64,000 nt of DNA, taken from positions 97,546 to 161,545 of the forward strand of contig JABXNX010000070.1 of the NCBI GenBank assembly GCA_014843695.1, written 5' to 3'. The position numbers and the translations under genes were made by a program. Every line of letters starts with the position of its first letter. Position 1 is the first letter of the stretch. Below are positions 14,912 through 25,755 of the stretch, piece by piece. The notes beneath the pieces are model-generated. The model did no database searches. It was given only the letters and a program-made list of their open reading frames with translations, and was not told the origin of the DNA. Source of the stretch: Archivesica marissinica (Eukaryota > Mollusca > Bivalvia > Venerida > Vesicomyidae).

Positions 14912-15911
14912 NNNNNNNNNNNNNNNNNNNNNNNNNNNNNNNNNNNNNNNNNNNNNNNNNNNNNNNNNNNNNNNNNNNNNNNNNNNNNNNNNNNNNNNNN
15001 NNNNNNNNNNNNNNNNNNNNNNNNNNNNNNNNNNNNNNNNNNNNNNNNNNNNNNNNNNNNNNNNNNNNNNNNNNNNNNNNNNNNNNNNNNNNNNNNNNNN
15101 NNNNNNNNNNNNNNNNNNNNNNNNNNNNNNNNNNNNNNNNNNNNNNNNNNNNNNNNNNNNNNNNNNNNNNNNNNNNNNNNNNNNNNNNNNNNNNNNNNNN
15201 NNNNNNNNNNNNNNNNNNNNNNNNNNNNNNNNNNNNNNNNNNNNNNNNNNNNNNNNNNNNNNNNNNNNNNNNNNNNNNNNNNNNNNNNNNNNNNNNNNNN
15301 NNNNNNNNNNNNNNNNNNNNNNNNNNNNNNNNNNNNNNNNNNNNNNNNNNNNNNNNNNNNNNNNNNNNNNNNNNNNNNNNNNNNNNNNNNNNNNNNNNNN
15401 NNNNNNNNNNNNNNNNNNNNNNNNNNNNNNNNNNNNNNNNNNNNNNNNNNNNNNNNNNNNNNNNNNNNNNNNNNNNNNNNNNNNNNNNNNNNNNNNNNNN
15501 NNNNNNNNNNNNNNNNNNNNNNNNNNNNNNNNNNNNNNNNNNNNNNNNNNNNNNNNNNNNNNNNNNNNNNNNNNNNNNNNNNNNNNNNNNNNNNNNNNNN
15601 NNNNNNNNNNNNNNNNNNNNNNNNNNNNNNNNNNNNNNNNNNNNNNNNNNNNNNNNNNNNNNNNNNNNNNNNNNNNNNNNNNNNNNNNNNNNNNNNNNNN
15701 NNNNNNNNNNNNNNNNNNNNNNNNNNNNNNNNNNNNNNNNNNNNNNNNNNNNNNNNNNNNNNNNNNNNNNNNNNNNNNNNNNNNNNNNNNNNNNNNNNNN
15801 NNNNNNNNNNNNNNNNNNNNNNNNNNNNNNNNNNNNNNNNNNNNNNNNNNNNNNNNNNNNNNNNNNNNNNNNNNNNNNNNNNNNNNNNNNNNNNNNNNNN
15901 NNNNNNNNNNN
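14912..15911. other. assembly gap of 1000 N
   Basis: Exactly 1000 unknown bases separate the 27-bp array from the 47-bp array. The round number suggests a fixed-size scaffolding gap, so the true distance and the junction between the two families are unknown. Translations running through it are meaningless. Confidence 0.99.
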
Positions 15912-16889
15912 CATAATACCTTACTGGACAGACCGAGAGACGTTCGGACGACCCCAACCACAATACCTCACTGGACTGACCGAGATATGTTCGGACGACC
16001 CCGACAACAATACCTCACTGGGCGGACTGAGATACGTTCGGACGACCCCGACCACAATACCTCACTGGACGGCCCGAGAGATGTTCGGACGACCCCGACC
16101 ACAATACCTCACTGGACGGACCGAAAGACGTTCTGACGACCCCGACCACAATACCTCACTGGACGGACCGGGAGACGTTCGGAAGACCCCGACCACAATC
16201 CCTTACTGGACGGACCGAGAGACCTTCCGACGAGCCCGACCATAATACCTCACTGGACAGACTGAGAGACGTTCGGACGATCCGGAACATAATACCTCAC
16301 TGGACAGACTGAGAGAGGTTCGGACGACCCCGACCACAATACCTAACTGGACGGACCGAAAGACCTTCTGACGACCCCGACCACAATACATCACTGGACG
16401 GACTGAGAGACGTTCGGACGACCCCGACCACAATACCTCATTGGACGGACCGAGAGACGTTCGGACGACCCCGACCACAATACCTCACTGGACGGATCGA
16501 GAGACGATCGGACGACCCCGACCATAATCCCTCACTGGACAGACCGAGAGACGTTCGGACGACCCCGACCACAATACCTCACTGGGCGGACTGAGAGACG
16601 TTCGGACGACCCCGACCACAATACCTCGCTGGGCGGACCGAGAGACTTTCGGACGACCCCGACCACAATACCTCACTGGACGGACCGAGAGACGTTCGGA
16701 CGACCCCGACCACAATACCTCACTGGGCGGACCGAGAGACGTTCGGACGACCCCGACCACAATACCTCACTGGACGGACCGAGAGACGTTCGGACGACCC
16801 CGACCACAATCCCTTACTCGACGGACAGACAGACCTTCGGACGAGCCCGACCATAATACCTCACTGGACGGACTGAGAGACGTTCGGAC

Positions 16890-17275
16890 GACCCGACCAC
16901 AATACCTCACTGGACGGCCCGAGAGATCTTCGGACGACCCCGACCACAACCTGGACAGACCGAAAGACGTTTGACGACCCCGACCAAATACCTCACTGGA
17001 CGGACCGAGAGACGCCGGACGACCCCGACCACAATACCTCCCTGGACGGACCGAGAGACCATCGGACGATCCCGACCACATACCTCACTGGACGGACCTA
17101 TATACGTTCGGACGACACCGACCACAATACCTCGCTGGGCGGACCGAGAGACTTTCGGACGACCCCGACCACAATACCTCACTGGACGGACCGAGAGACG
17201 TTCGGACGACCCCGACCACAATACCTCACTGGACGGACCGAGAGACGTTCGGACACCCGACCGAGAGACGTCGGA
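16890..17275. other. deletion-rich patch in the 47-bp array
   Basis: Monomers here carry clustered one- to few-base losses against the consensus: GACGACCCGACC near 16890, a truncated unit at about 16947-16970, GACCAAATACC near 16981, GAGACGCCGGACG near 17011, and a fused CGGACACCCGACCGAGAGACG near 17250. Flanking monomers are clean. The pattern looks like unpolished long-read sequence rather than mutation, though real decay cannot be excluded. Confidence 0.6.
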
Positions 17276-20119
17276 CGACCCCGACCACAATACCTCACTG
17301 GACGGACCGAGAGATGTTCGGACGACACCGACCACAATACCTCACTGGGCGGACTGAGATACGTTCGGACGACCCCGACCACAATACCTCACTGGACGGC
17401 CCGAGAGACGTTCTGACGACCCCGACCACAATACCTCACCCTACGGACCGGGAGACGTTCGGACGACCCCGACCACAATCCCTTACTGGACGAACCGAGA
17501 GACCTTCGGACGAGCCCGACCATAATACCTCACTGGACGGACTGAGAGACGTTCGGACGACCCGGACCACAATACCTCACTGGGCGGACCGAGAGACGGT
17601 CGGACGACCCCGACCACAATACCTCACCGGGCGGACCGAGAGACGTTCGGACGACCCCGACCACAATACCTCACTGGACGGACCGAGAGACGATCGGACG
17701 ACCTCGACCACAATACCTCACTGGACGGACCGAGAGACGTTCGGACGACCCCGACCACAATACCTCAATGGACGGACCGAGAGACGTTCGGACGACCCCG
17801 ACCACAATACCTCCCTGGGCGGACTGAGAGACGGTCGGACGACCCCGACCACAATACCTCACTGGACGGACCGAGAGATGTTCGGACGACCCCGACAACA
17901 ATACCTCACTGGGCGGACTGAGATACGTTCGGACGACCCCGACCACAAAACCTCACTGGACGGACCGAAAGACGTTCTTACAACCCCGACCACAATACCT
18001 CACTGGACGGACCGGGAGACGTTCGGACGACCCCGACCACAATCCCTTACTGGACGGACCGAGAGACCTTCCGACGAGCCCGACCATAATACCTAACTGG
18101 ACGGACTGAGAGACGTTCGGACGATCCGGACCATAATACCTCACTGGACAGACTGAGAGAGGTTCGGACGAACCCGACCACAATACCTCACTGGACGGAC
18201 CGAAAGACCTTCTGACGACCCCGACCACAATACATCACTGGACGGACTTAGAGACGTTCGGACGACCCCGACCATAATACCTCGCTGGACGGACCGAGAG
18301 ACGTTCGGACGACCCCGACCACAATACCTCACTGGGCGGACTGAGAGACGTTCGGACGACCCCACCACAATACCTCACTGGACGCACCGAGAGAGGTTCG
18401 GACGACCCCGACCACAATACCTCATTGGACGGACCGAGAGACATTCGGACCACCCCGAACACAATACCTCACTGGACGGACCGAGAGACGATCGGACGAC
18501 CCCGACCACAATCCCTCATGGACGGACCGAGAGACGTTCGGACGACCCCACCACAATACCTCACAAGGCGGACTGAGAGACGTTCGGACGACCCCGACCA
18601 CAATACCTCGCTGGGAGGACCGAGAGACTTTCGGACGACCCCGACCACAATACCTCACTGGACGGACCGAGATTCGTTCGGAAGACCCCGACCACAATAC
18701 CTCACTGGACGGACCGAGAGACGTTCGGACGACCCCGACCACAATACCTCACTGGGCGGACTGAGAGACGGTCGGACGACCTAGACCACAATACCTCACT
18801 GGACGGACCGAGAGATGTTTGGACGACCCCGACCACAATACCTCACTGGACGGACCGAAAGACGTTCTTAGGACCCCGACCATAATACCTTACTGGACGG
18901 ACCGAGAGACCTTCGGACGAGCCCGACCACAATACCTAACTGGACTGACCGTGAGATGTTCGGACGACCCGGACCGCAATACCTTACTGGACGGACTGAG
19001 AGACGTTCGGACGATCCGGACCATAATACCTCACTGGACAGACTGAGAGACGTTCGGATGACCCCGACCACAATACCTCACTGGACGGACCGAGAGAGGT
19101 TCGGACGACCCCGATCACAATACCTCACTGGACGGACCGAAAGACCTTCGGACGACCCCGACCACAATACCTCACTGGACGGACCGAGAGACGTTCGGAC
19201 GACCCCGACCACAATACCTCACTGGACGGACCGAGAGACGTTCGGACGACCCCGACCACAATACCTCACTGGACGGACCGAGAGACGTTCGGACGACCCC
19301 GACCACAATACCTCACTGGACGGACCGAGAGACGTTCGGACGACCCCGACCACAATACCTCACTGGACGGACCGAGAGACGTTCGGACGACACCGACCAC
19401 AATACCTCACTGAACGGACCGAGAGACGTTCGGACGACCCCGAACACAATACCTCACTGGACGGACCGAGAGACGTTCGGACGACCCTGACCACAATACT
19501 TCACTGGGCGGACTGAGAGACGTTTCGACGACCCCGACCACAATACCGCACTGGGCGGACTGAGAGACGCTCGGACGATCCCGACCACAATACCTCACTG
19601 GACAGACCGAGAGACGTTCGGACGACCCCGACCACAATACCTCACTGGGCGGACTGAGAGACGTTCGGACGACCCCGACCACAATACCTCACTGGACGGA
19701 CCGAGAGAGGTTCCGACGACCCCGACCACAATACCTCATTGGACGGACCGAGAGACGTTCGGACGACCCCGACCACAATACCTCACTGGACGGAACGAGA
19801 GACGATCGGACGACCCCGACCACAATCCCTCACTGGACGGACCGAGAGACGTTCGGACGACCCCGACCACAATACCTCACTGGGCGGACTGAGAGACGTT
19901 CGGACGACCCCGACCACAATACCTCACTGGACGGACCGAGAGACGTTCGGACGACCCCGACCACAATACCTCACTGGACGGACCGAGAGACGTTCGGACG
20001 ACCCCGACCACAATACCTCACTGGACGGACCGAGAGACGTTCGGACGACCCCGACCACAATACCTTACTGGACGGACTGAGAGACGTTCGGACGACCTCG
20101 ACCATAATACCTCACTAGA

Positions 20120-21600
20120 CAGACCGAGAGACGTTCGGACGACCCCGACCACAATACCTCACTGGACAGACCGAGAGACGTTCGGACGACCCCGACCACA
20201 ATACCTCACTGGACGGACCGGGACACGTTCGGACGACCCCGACCACAATCCCTTACTCGACGGACCGAGAGACCTTCGGACGAGCCCGACCATAATACCT
20301 CACTGGACGGACTGAGAGACGTTCGGACGACCCGGACCACAATACCTCACTGGACGGACTGAGAGGTTCGGACGATCCGGACCATAATACCTCACTGGAC
20401 AGACTGAGAGACGTTCGGACGACTATGACCACAATACCTTACTGGACGGAATGAGAGACGTTCGGATGACCCGGACCACAATACCTCACTGGACAGACTG
20501 AGAGACGTTCGGACGACTACGACCACAATACCTCACTGGACGGAATGAGAGACGTTCGGACGACCCGGACCATAATACCTCATTGGACGGATCGAGAGAC
20601 CTTTGGACGACCACGACCACAATACCTCACTGGACGGACCGAGAGACGTTCGGACGACCCCGACCACAATACCTCACCTCACTTGACGACCGAGAGACGT
20701 TCGGACGACCCCGACCACAGTACCTCACTGGACGGACCGAGAGACCTTCGGACGACCCCGACCACAGTACATCACTGGACGCACCGAGAGACCTTCTGAC
20801 GACTCACTGGACGGACCGAGAGACATTCGGACGACCCCGACCACAATACCACACTGGACGGACCGAGAGACATTCGGACGACCTCGAGCACAATACGTCA
20901 CTGGACGGACTGAGAGACCTTCGGACGACCCCGACCACAATACCTCACTGGACGGACCGAGAGACGTTCGGACGACCGCGACCACAATACGTCACTGGAC
21001 GGACTGAGAGACGGTCGGACGACCCCGACCACAATACCTTACTGGACGGATCGAGAGACGTTCGGACGATCCGGACCACAATAGCTCACTGGACTGAGCG
21101 ATTGACGTTCGGACGACCCCGACCACAAACCTCACTGGACGGACCGAGAGACATTCGGACGACCCCTACCACAATACCTCACTGGACGGACCGAGAGACG
21201 TTCAGACGACTCCGACCACAACACCTTACTGGACAGACCGAGAGACGTTTGGATGACCCCGACCACAATACCTCACTGGACAGACCGAGAGATGTTCGGA
21301 CGACCCCGACCACAATACCTCACTGGACAGACCGAGAGACGTTCGGACGACCCCGCCCATAATACCTTACTGGACAGACCGAGAGACGTTCGGACGACCC
21401 GACCACAATACCTTACTGGACGGACTGAGAGACGTTCGGACGACTAGGACCACAATACCTCACTGGACGGAATGAGAGACGTTCGGACGACCCGGACCAC
21501 AATACCTCACTGGACAGACTGAGAGACGTTCGGACGACCCCGACCACAATACCTCACTGGACAGAACGAGAGACGTTCGGACGACCCCGACCATAATACC
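20120..21600. repeat. ~1.49-kb duplicated segment of the 47-bp array, copy 1
   Basis: Matches 23465-24950 at an offset of 3345 bp. Three translations are shared: 20545-20799 and 20725-20985 are unchanged at +3345, and 20583-21362 differs by one residue. Private features are shared too, including GGACCGGGACACG, a 37-bp spacer containing CCTCACCTCACTTGACGACC, and TGGACTGAGCGATTGACG. The offset is not a multiple of 47. Confidence 0.9.
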
Positions 21601-23420
21601 TCATGGACAGACCGAGAGACGTTTGGACACCCGACCACAATACCTCACTGGACAGACCGAGAGACGTTCGGACGACCCGACCACAAACCTCACGACGACT
21701 GAGAGACGTTCGGACGACTACGACCACAATACCTCACTGGACGGAATGAGAGACGTTCGGACGACCCGACCATAATACCTCATGGACGGACCGAGAGACT
21801 TCGGACGACCACGACCACAATACCCACTGGACGGAATGAGAGACTCGGACGACCCGGACCATAATACCTCACTGGACGGACCGAGAGACTTCGGAGACCC
21901 CGACCACAAACTCACCCACACACCAAACCACACCCCCACACGACCGAGAGACTTCGGACGACCCGACCACAATACCTCACTGGACGGACCGAGAGACGTT
22001 CGGACGACCCCGACCACAATACCTTACTGGACGGATCGAGAGACGTTCGGACGACCGGACCACAATACTCACTGGACGACGAGAGACGTTCGACGACCCG
22101 ACCACAACACTGGACGGACCGAGAGACATTCGGACGACCCACCACAATACCTCACTGGACGGACCGAGAACGTTCAGACACCCGACCACAATACCTCACT
22201 GGACAGACCGAGAGACGTTCGGACGACCCCGACCACAATACCTCACTGGACGGACCGAGAGACGTTCGGACGACCCCGACCACAATACCTCACTGGACAG
22301 ACCGAGAGACGTTCGGACGACCCCGACCATAATACCTCACTGGACAGACCGAGAACGTTCGGACGACCCACCAAATACCTCACTGGCCGAGAGACGTTCG
22401 GACGACCCCGACCACAATACCTCACTGACAGACCGAGAGACGTTCGACGACCCGACCACAATACCTACTGACGGACCGAAGACTTCGGACGACCCCGACC
22501 ACAATACCTCACTGGACGACGAGAGACTTCGACGACCCCGACCACCCGACCATATACCTCACTGGACAGACCGAGAGACGTTCGGACGACCCCGACCACA
22601 ATACCTCACTGGACGGACCGAGAGACGTTCGGACGACCCCGACCACAATACCTCACTGGACGGACCGAGAGACGTTCGGACGACCCCGACCATAATACCT
22701 TACTGGACAGACCGAGAGACGTTCGGACGACCCCAACCACAATACCTCACTGGACTGACCGAGATACGTTCGGACGACCCCGACAACAATACCTCACTGG
22801 GCGGACTGAGATACGTTCGGACGACCCCGACCACAATACCTCACTGGACGGACCGAGAGACGTTCGGACGACCCCGACCACAATACCTCACTGGACGGAC
22901 CGAAGTTCGACGACCGACCAAATACCTCACTGGACGACCGAGAACGTTCGGACGACCCCGACCACAATACCTACTGACGGACCGAGAGACGTTCGGACGA
23001 CCCCGACCACAATACCTCACTGGACGGACGAGAGACGTTCGGACGACCCCGACCACAATACCTCACTGGACGGACTGAGAGACGTTCGGACGACCCGACC
23101 ATAATACCTCAACAAAAACACGACCACAATACCTACTGGACGGACCGAGAGACGTTCGGATGACCCCGCCACAATACCTCACTGGACGGACCGAGAGACG
23201 TTCGGACGACCCCGACCACAATACCTCACTGGACGACCGAGAGACGTTCGGACGACCCCGACCATAATACCTCACTGGACGGACCGAGAGACGTTCGGAC
23301 GACCCCGACCACAATACCTCACTGGACGGACCGAGAGACGTTCGGACGACCCCGACCACAATACCTCACTGACGACCGAGAGACGTTCGGACGACCCCGA
23401 CCACAATACCTCACTGGACG
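21590..23420. other. deletion-rich patch between duplicated segments
   Basis: Monomers are riddled with small losses relative to the consensus, for example CCTCATGGACAG near 21599, GGACACCCGACC near 21625, CCTACTGACGGACCGAAGACTTCGG near 22465, GAAGTTCGACGACCGACC near 22900, and CTCAACAAAAACACGACC near 23105. A low-complexity run of CACACCAAACCACACCC lies near 21917. Clean monomers flank it, including the two copies of the 1.49-kb segment. The most economical reading is uncorrected single-read sequence used to bridge the array. Confidence 0.7.
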
Positions 23421-23464
23421 ACCGAGAGACGTTCGGACGACCCCGACCACAATACCTCACTGGA

Positions 23465-24950
23465 CGGACCGAGAGACGTTCGGACGACCCCGACCACAAT
23501 ACCTCACTGGACAGACCGAGAGACGTTCGGACGACCCCGACCACAATACCTCACTGGACGGACCGGGACACGTTCGGACGACCCCGACCACAATCCCTTA
23601 CTCGACGGACCGAGAGACCTTCGGACGAGCCCGACCATAATACCTCACTGGACGGACTGAGAGACGTTCGGACGACCCGGACCACAATACCTCACTGGAC
23701 GGACTGAGAGGTTCGGACGATCCGGACCATAATACCTCACTGGACAGACTGAGAGACGTTCGGACGACTATGACCACAATACCTTACTGGACGGAATGAG
23801 AGACGTTCGGATGACCCGGACCACAATACCTCACTGGACAGACTGAGAGACGTTCGGACGACTACGACCACAATACCTCACTGGACGGAATGAGAGACGT
23901 TCGGACGACCCGGACCATAATACCTCATTGGACGGATCGAGAGACCTTTGGACGACCACGACCACAATACCTCACTGGACGGACCGAGAGACGTTCGGAC
24001 GACCCCGACCACAATACCTCACCTCACTTGACGACCGAGAGACGTTCGGACGACCCCGACCACAGTACCTCACTGGACGGACCGAGAGACCTTCGGACGA
24101 CCCCGACCACAGTACATCACTGGACGCACCGAGAGACCTTCTGACGACTCACTGGACGGACCGAGAGACATTCGGACGACCCCGACCACAATACCACACT
24201 GGACGGACCGAGAGACATTCGGACGACCTCGAGCACAATACGTCACTGGACGGACTGAGAGACCTTCGGACGACCCCGACCACAATACCTCACTGGACGG
24301 ACCGAGAGACGTTCGGACGACCGCGACCACAATACGTCACTGGACGGACTGAGAGACGGTCGGACGACCCCGACCACAATACCTTACTGGACGGATCGAG
24401 AGACGTTCGGACGATCCGGACCACAATAGCTCACTGGACTGAGCGATTGACGTTCGGACGACCCCGACCACAAACCTCACTGGACGGACCGAGAGACATT
24501 CGGACGACCCCTACCACAATACCTCACTGGACGGACCGAGAGACGTTCAGACGACTCCGACCACAACACCTTACTGGACAGACCGAGAGACGTTTGGATG
24601 ACCCCGACCACAATACCTCACTGGACAGACCGAGAGATGTTCGGACGACCTCGACCACAATACCTCACTGGACAGACCGAGAGACGTTCGGACGACCCCG
24701 CCCATAATACCTTACTGGACAGACCGAGAGACGTTCGGACGACCCAGACCACAATACCTTACTGGACGGACTGAGAGACGTTCGGACGACTAGGACCACA
24801 ATACCTCACTGGACGGAATGAGAGACGTTCGGACGACCCGGACCACAATACCTCACTGGACAGACTGAGAGACGTTCGGACGACCCCGACCACAATACCT
24901 CACTGGACAGAACGAGAGACGTTCGGACGACCCCGACCATAATACCTCAC
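23465..24950. repeat. ~1.49-kb duplicated segment of the 47-bp array, copy 2
   Basis: Near-identical partner of 20120-21600. Differences seen include one extra base (CGACCCAGACC near 24743 versus CGACCCGACC near 21398), one substitution (CGACCTCGACC near 24648 versus CGACCCCGACC near 21303), and CCTCACTGG near 24945 where copy 1 has CCTCATGG. Confidence 0.9.
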
Positions 24951-25044
24951 TGGACAGACCGAGAGACGTTTGGACTACCCCGACCACAATACCTTACTGG
25001 ACAGACCGAGAGACGTTCGGACGACCCCGACCATAGTAACTCAC

Positions 25045-25150
25045 CTGATGTATGTGTCTCAAGTGAACTGCAAGCCAACAGCTACTACAGTAACACTTTA
25101 ATATTGTTATCCAGTCCTGTCAATTAACATCTTCCATAACTCTTGTGTAG
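25045..25150. other. short non-repetitive stretch
   Basis: About 100 bp of AT-rich sequence between the end of the 47-bp array and the first 17-bp unit. I see no coding potential, RNA or repeat in it. Confidence 0.6.
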
Positions 25151-25312
25151 CTGTATGTGGAATAACTATGGATGTGGAATATCTCTGGATGTGGAATAAC
25201 TCTGGATGTGGAATAACTCTGAATAACTCTGGATGTGGAATAACTCTGGATGTGGAATAACTCTGGATGTGGAATAACTCTCGATGTGGAATAACTCTTT
25301 GTGTGGAAAAAC
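25151..25312. repeat. 17-bp minisatellite, left part
   Basis: About nine units of GGATGTGGAATAACTCT, with one shortened unit (TCTGAATAAC near 25226) that has lost seven bases. The array is interrupted on its right by the SINE-like insertion and resumes beyond it in more diverged form. Confidence 0.9.
25296..25312. repeat. left target-site duplication of SINE-like insertion
   Basis: TCTTTGTGTGGAAAAAC here is matched by TCTTTGTGTGGAATAAC at 25564-25580 with one mismatch. It is an unusual variant of the 17-bp unit (TTTGTG in place of GGATG). The two copies flank the insertion exactly, which favours a target-site duplication over two chance units. Confidence 0.65.
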
Positions 25313-25478
25313 GTTTGCTTTATACAAAATTACTTTAGCTCGATTGCGAAGCAAGTTATTACAAATTATGTTAATCACTCTCGAGACATCATTCCTGATG
25401 TAATCCATCGCCATGATGGATTGAGAGACGATACAATGTGGAATAGCAATGCATTGCCCACTCGTAACGGCTCCAGCG

Positions 25479-25489
25479 GGGCTCGAACT
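25479..25489 (-). promoter_or_regulatory. B-box-like RNA polymerase III motif
   Basis: The minus-strand sequence AGTTCGAGCCC fits the GGTTCGANTCC B-box consensus at nearly all fixed positions and sits in the T-loop position of the tRNA-like head. Confidence 0.6.
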
Positions 25490-25521
25490 CCAGACCTTTC
25501 GCACCTGAAGCGAAAGCACTA

Positions 25522-25532
25522 CGAATGCGCTA
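25522..25532 (-). promoter_or_regulatory. A-box-like RNA polymerase III motif
   Basis: The minus-strand sequence TAGCGCATTCG matches the TRGCNNAGTGG A-box consensus at most positions. It lies in the D-arm position of the tRNA-like head, 43 bp upstream of the B box. Confidence 0.5.
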
Positions 25533-25563
25533 TCACGACTTCCAAAACAACAGTTGGAGTATT

Positions 25564-25690
25564 TCTTTGTGTGGAATAACCAGTTTGGTGGAATAACTCT
25601 TGATGTGGAATACTTTGTTATGAGGATAAACTCGAGGTGTGGACTAATTTATCGTGTGGATTAATTTGAGGTGTAGAATACTTCGATGTG
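25564..25690. repeat. 17-bp minisatellite, right (diverged) part
   Basis: After the insertion the 17-bp family continues as decaying units such as GGTGGAATAACTCTTG, GATGTGGAATACTTTG and GAGGTGTGGACTAATTT. The first 17 bases form the right copy of the proposed target-site duplication. Homology fades by about 25690, and the next 65 bp up to the 11-bp array show nothing further. Confidence 0.75.
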
Positions 25691-25755
25691 AATGTGGAAC
25701 ATGTCTGTGTATCCAATTAACAATCCAGGTGTATATTAATTGCGTATTTCATGAG

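Larger units (their letters stand above)
15912..25044. repeat. 47-bp CpG-rich satellite array
   Basis: About 190 head-to-tail monomers of 47 bp, each containing CGTTCGGACGACCCCGACC followed by an AATACCTCACTGGACGGACC segment and GAGAGA. The consensus carries six CpG dinucleotides per unit, far more than the other families here. Three monomers make 141 bp (47 codons), which explains the periodic open frames on both strands. Variants such as GGGCGGACTGAGATACG, CCGGGAGACG, CAATCCCTTACT and GACGAGCCCGACCATAATACC recur in the same order near 16020, 17350 and 17911, showing a roughly 1.3-1.9-kb higher-order structure. It is unrelated in sequence to the 27-bp family. No gene was found. Confidence 0.96.
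25470..25543 (-). other. degenerate tRNA(Pro)-like head
   Basis: On the minus strand, a perfect 7-bp stem CTTTCGC/GCGAAAG closes a 7-base loop TTCAGGT (25496-25516), followed by GGTCTGGAGTTCGAGCC. The anticodon arm and its 3' flank resemble eukaryotic tRNA-Pro. The loop would place CAG where tRNA-Pro has NGG. Acceptor and T-stem pairing are poor, so a working tRNA is unlikely; it is best read as the head of the SINE. Confidence 0.6.
25313..25563 (-). mobile_element. SINE-like element with tRNA-like head (251 bp)
   Basis: A 251-bp non-repetitive insert splits a 17-bp minisatellite and is bounded by 17-bp near-perfect direct repeats. Read on the minus strand it begins with a tRNA-like region (25470-25543) carrying RNA polymerase III A- and B-box-like motifs. 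A roughly 150-bp body follows, including GCGATGGATTACATCAGG near 25400. It ends with an AT-rich segment without a poly(A) tail. Length, polarity and internal promoter fit a tRNA-derived SINE, but I do not recognise the named family. The open frames across it (25166-25519 minus, 25301-25579 plus) have no coding features. Confidence 0.7.

Noticed and set aside
14764..16245. Open frames crossing the N gap
   Set aside because: They join two unrelated satellites through unknown bases.
15912..25044. Arg/Asp/Thr-rich proteins from the 47-bp array
   Set aside because: Periodic 47-codon translations seen on both strands. Frames begin and end at indels rather than at gene-like borders.
25470..25543. 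Functional tRNA gene
   Set aside because: Only the anticodon arm and box motifs are convincing; acceptor and T stems do not pair, and the context is a SINE-like insertion.
25166..25579. Two overlapping open frames (117 and 92 codons) on opposite strands around the SINE-like element
   Set aside because: They run through the 17-bp repeat and the SINE body; no recognisable domain.
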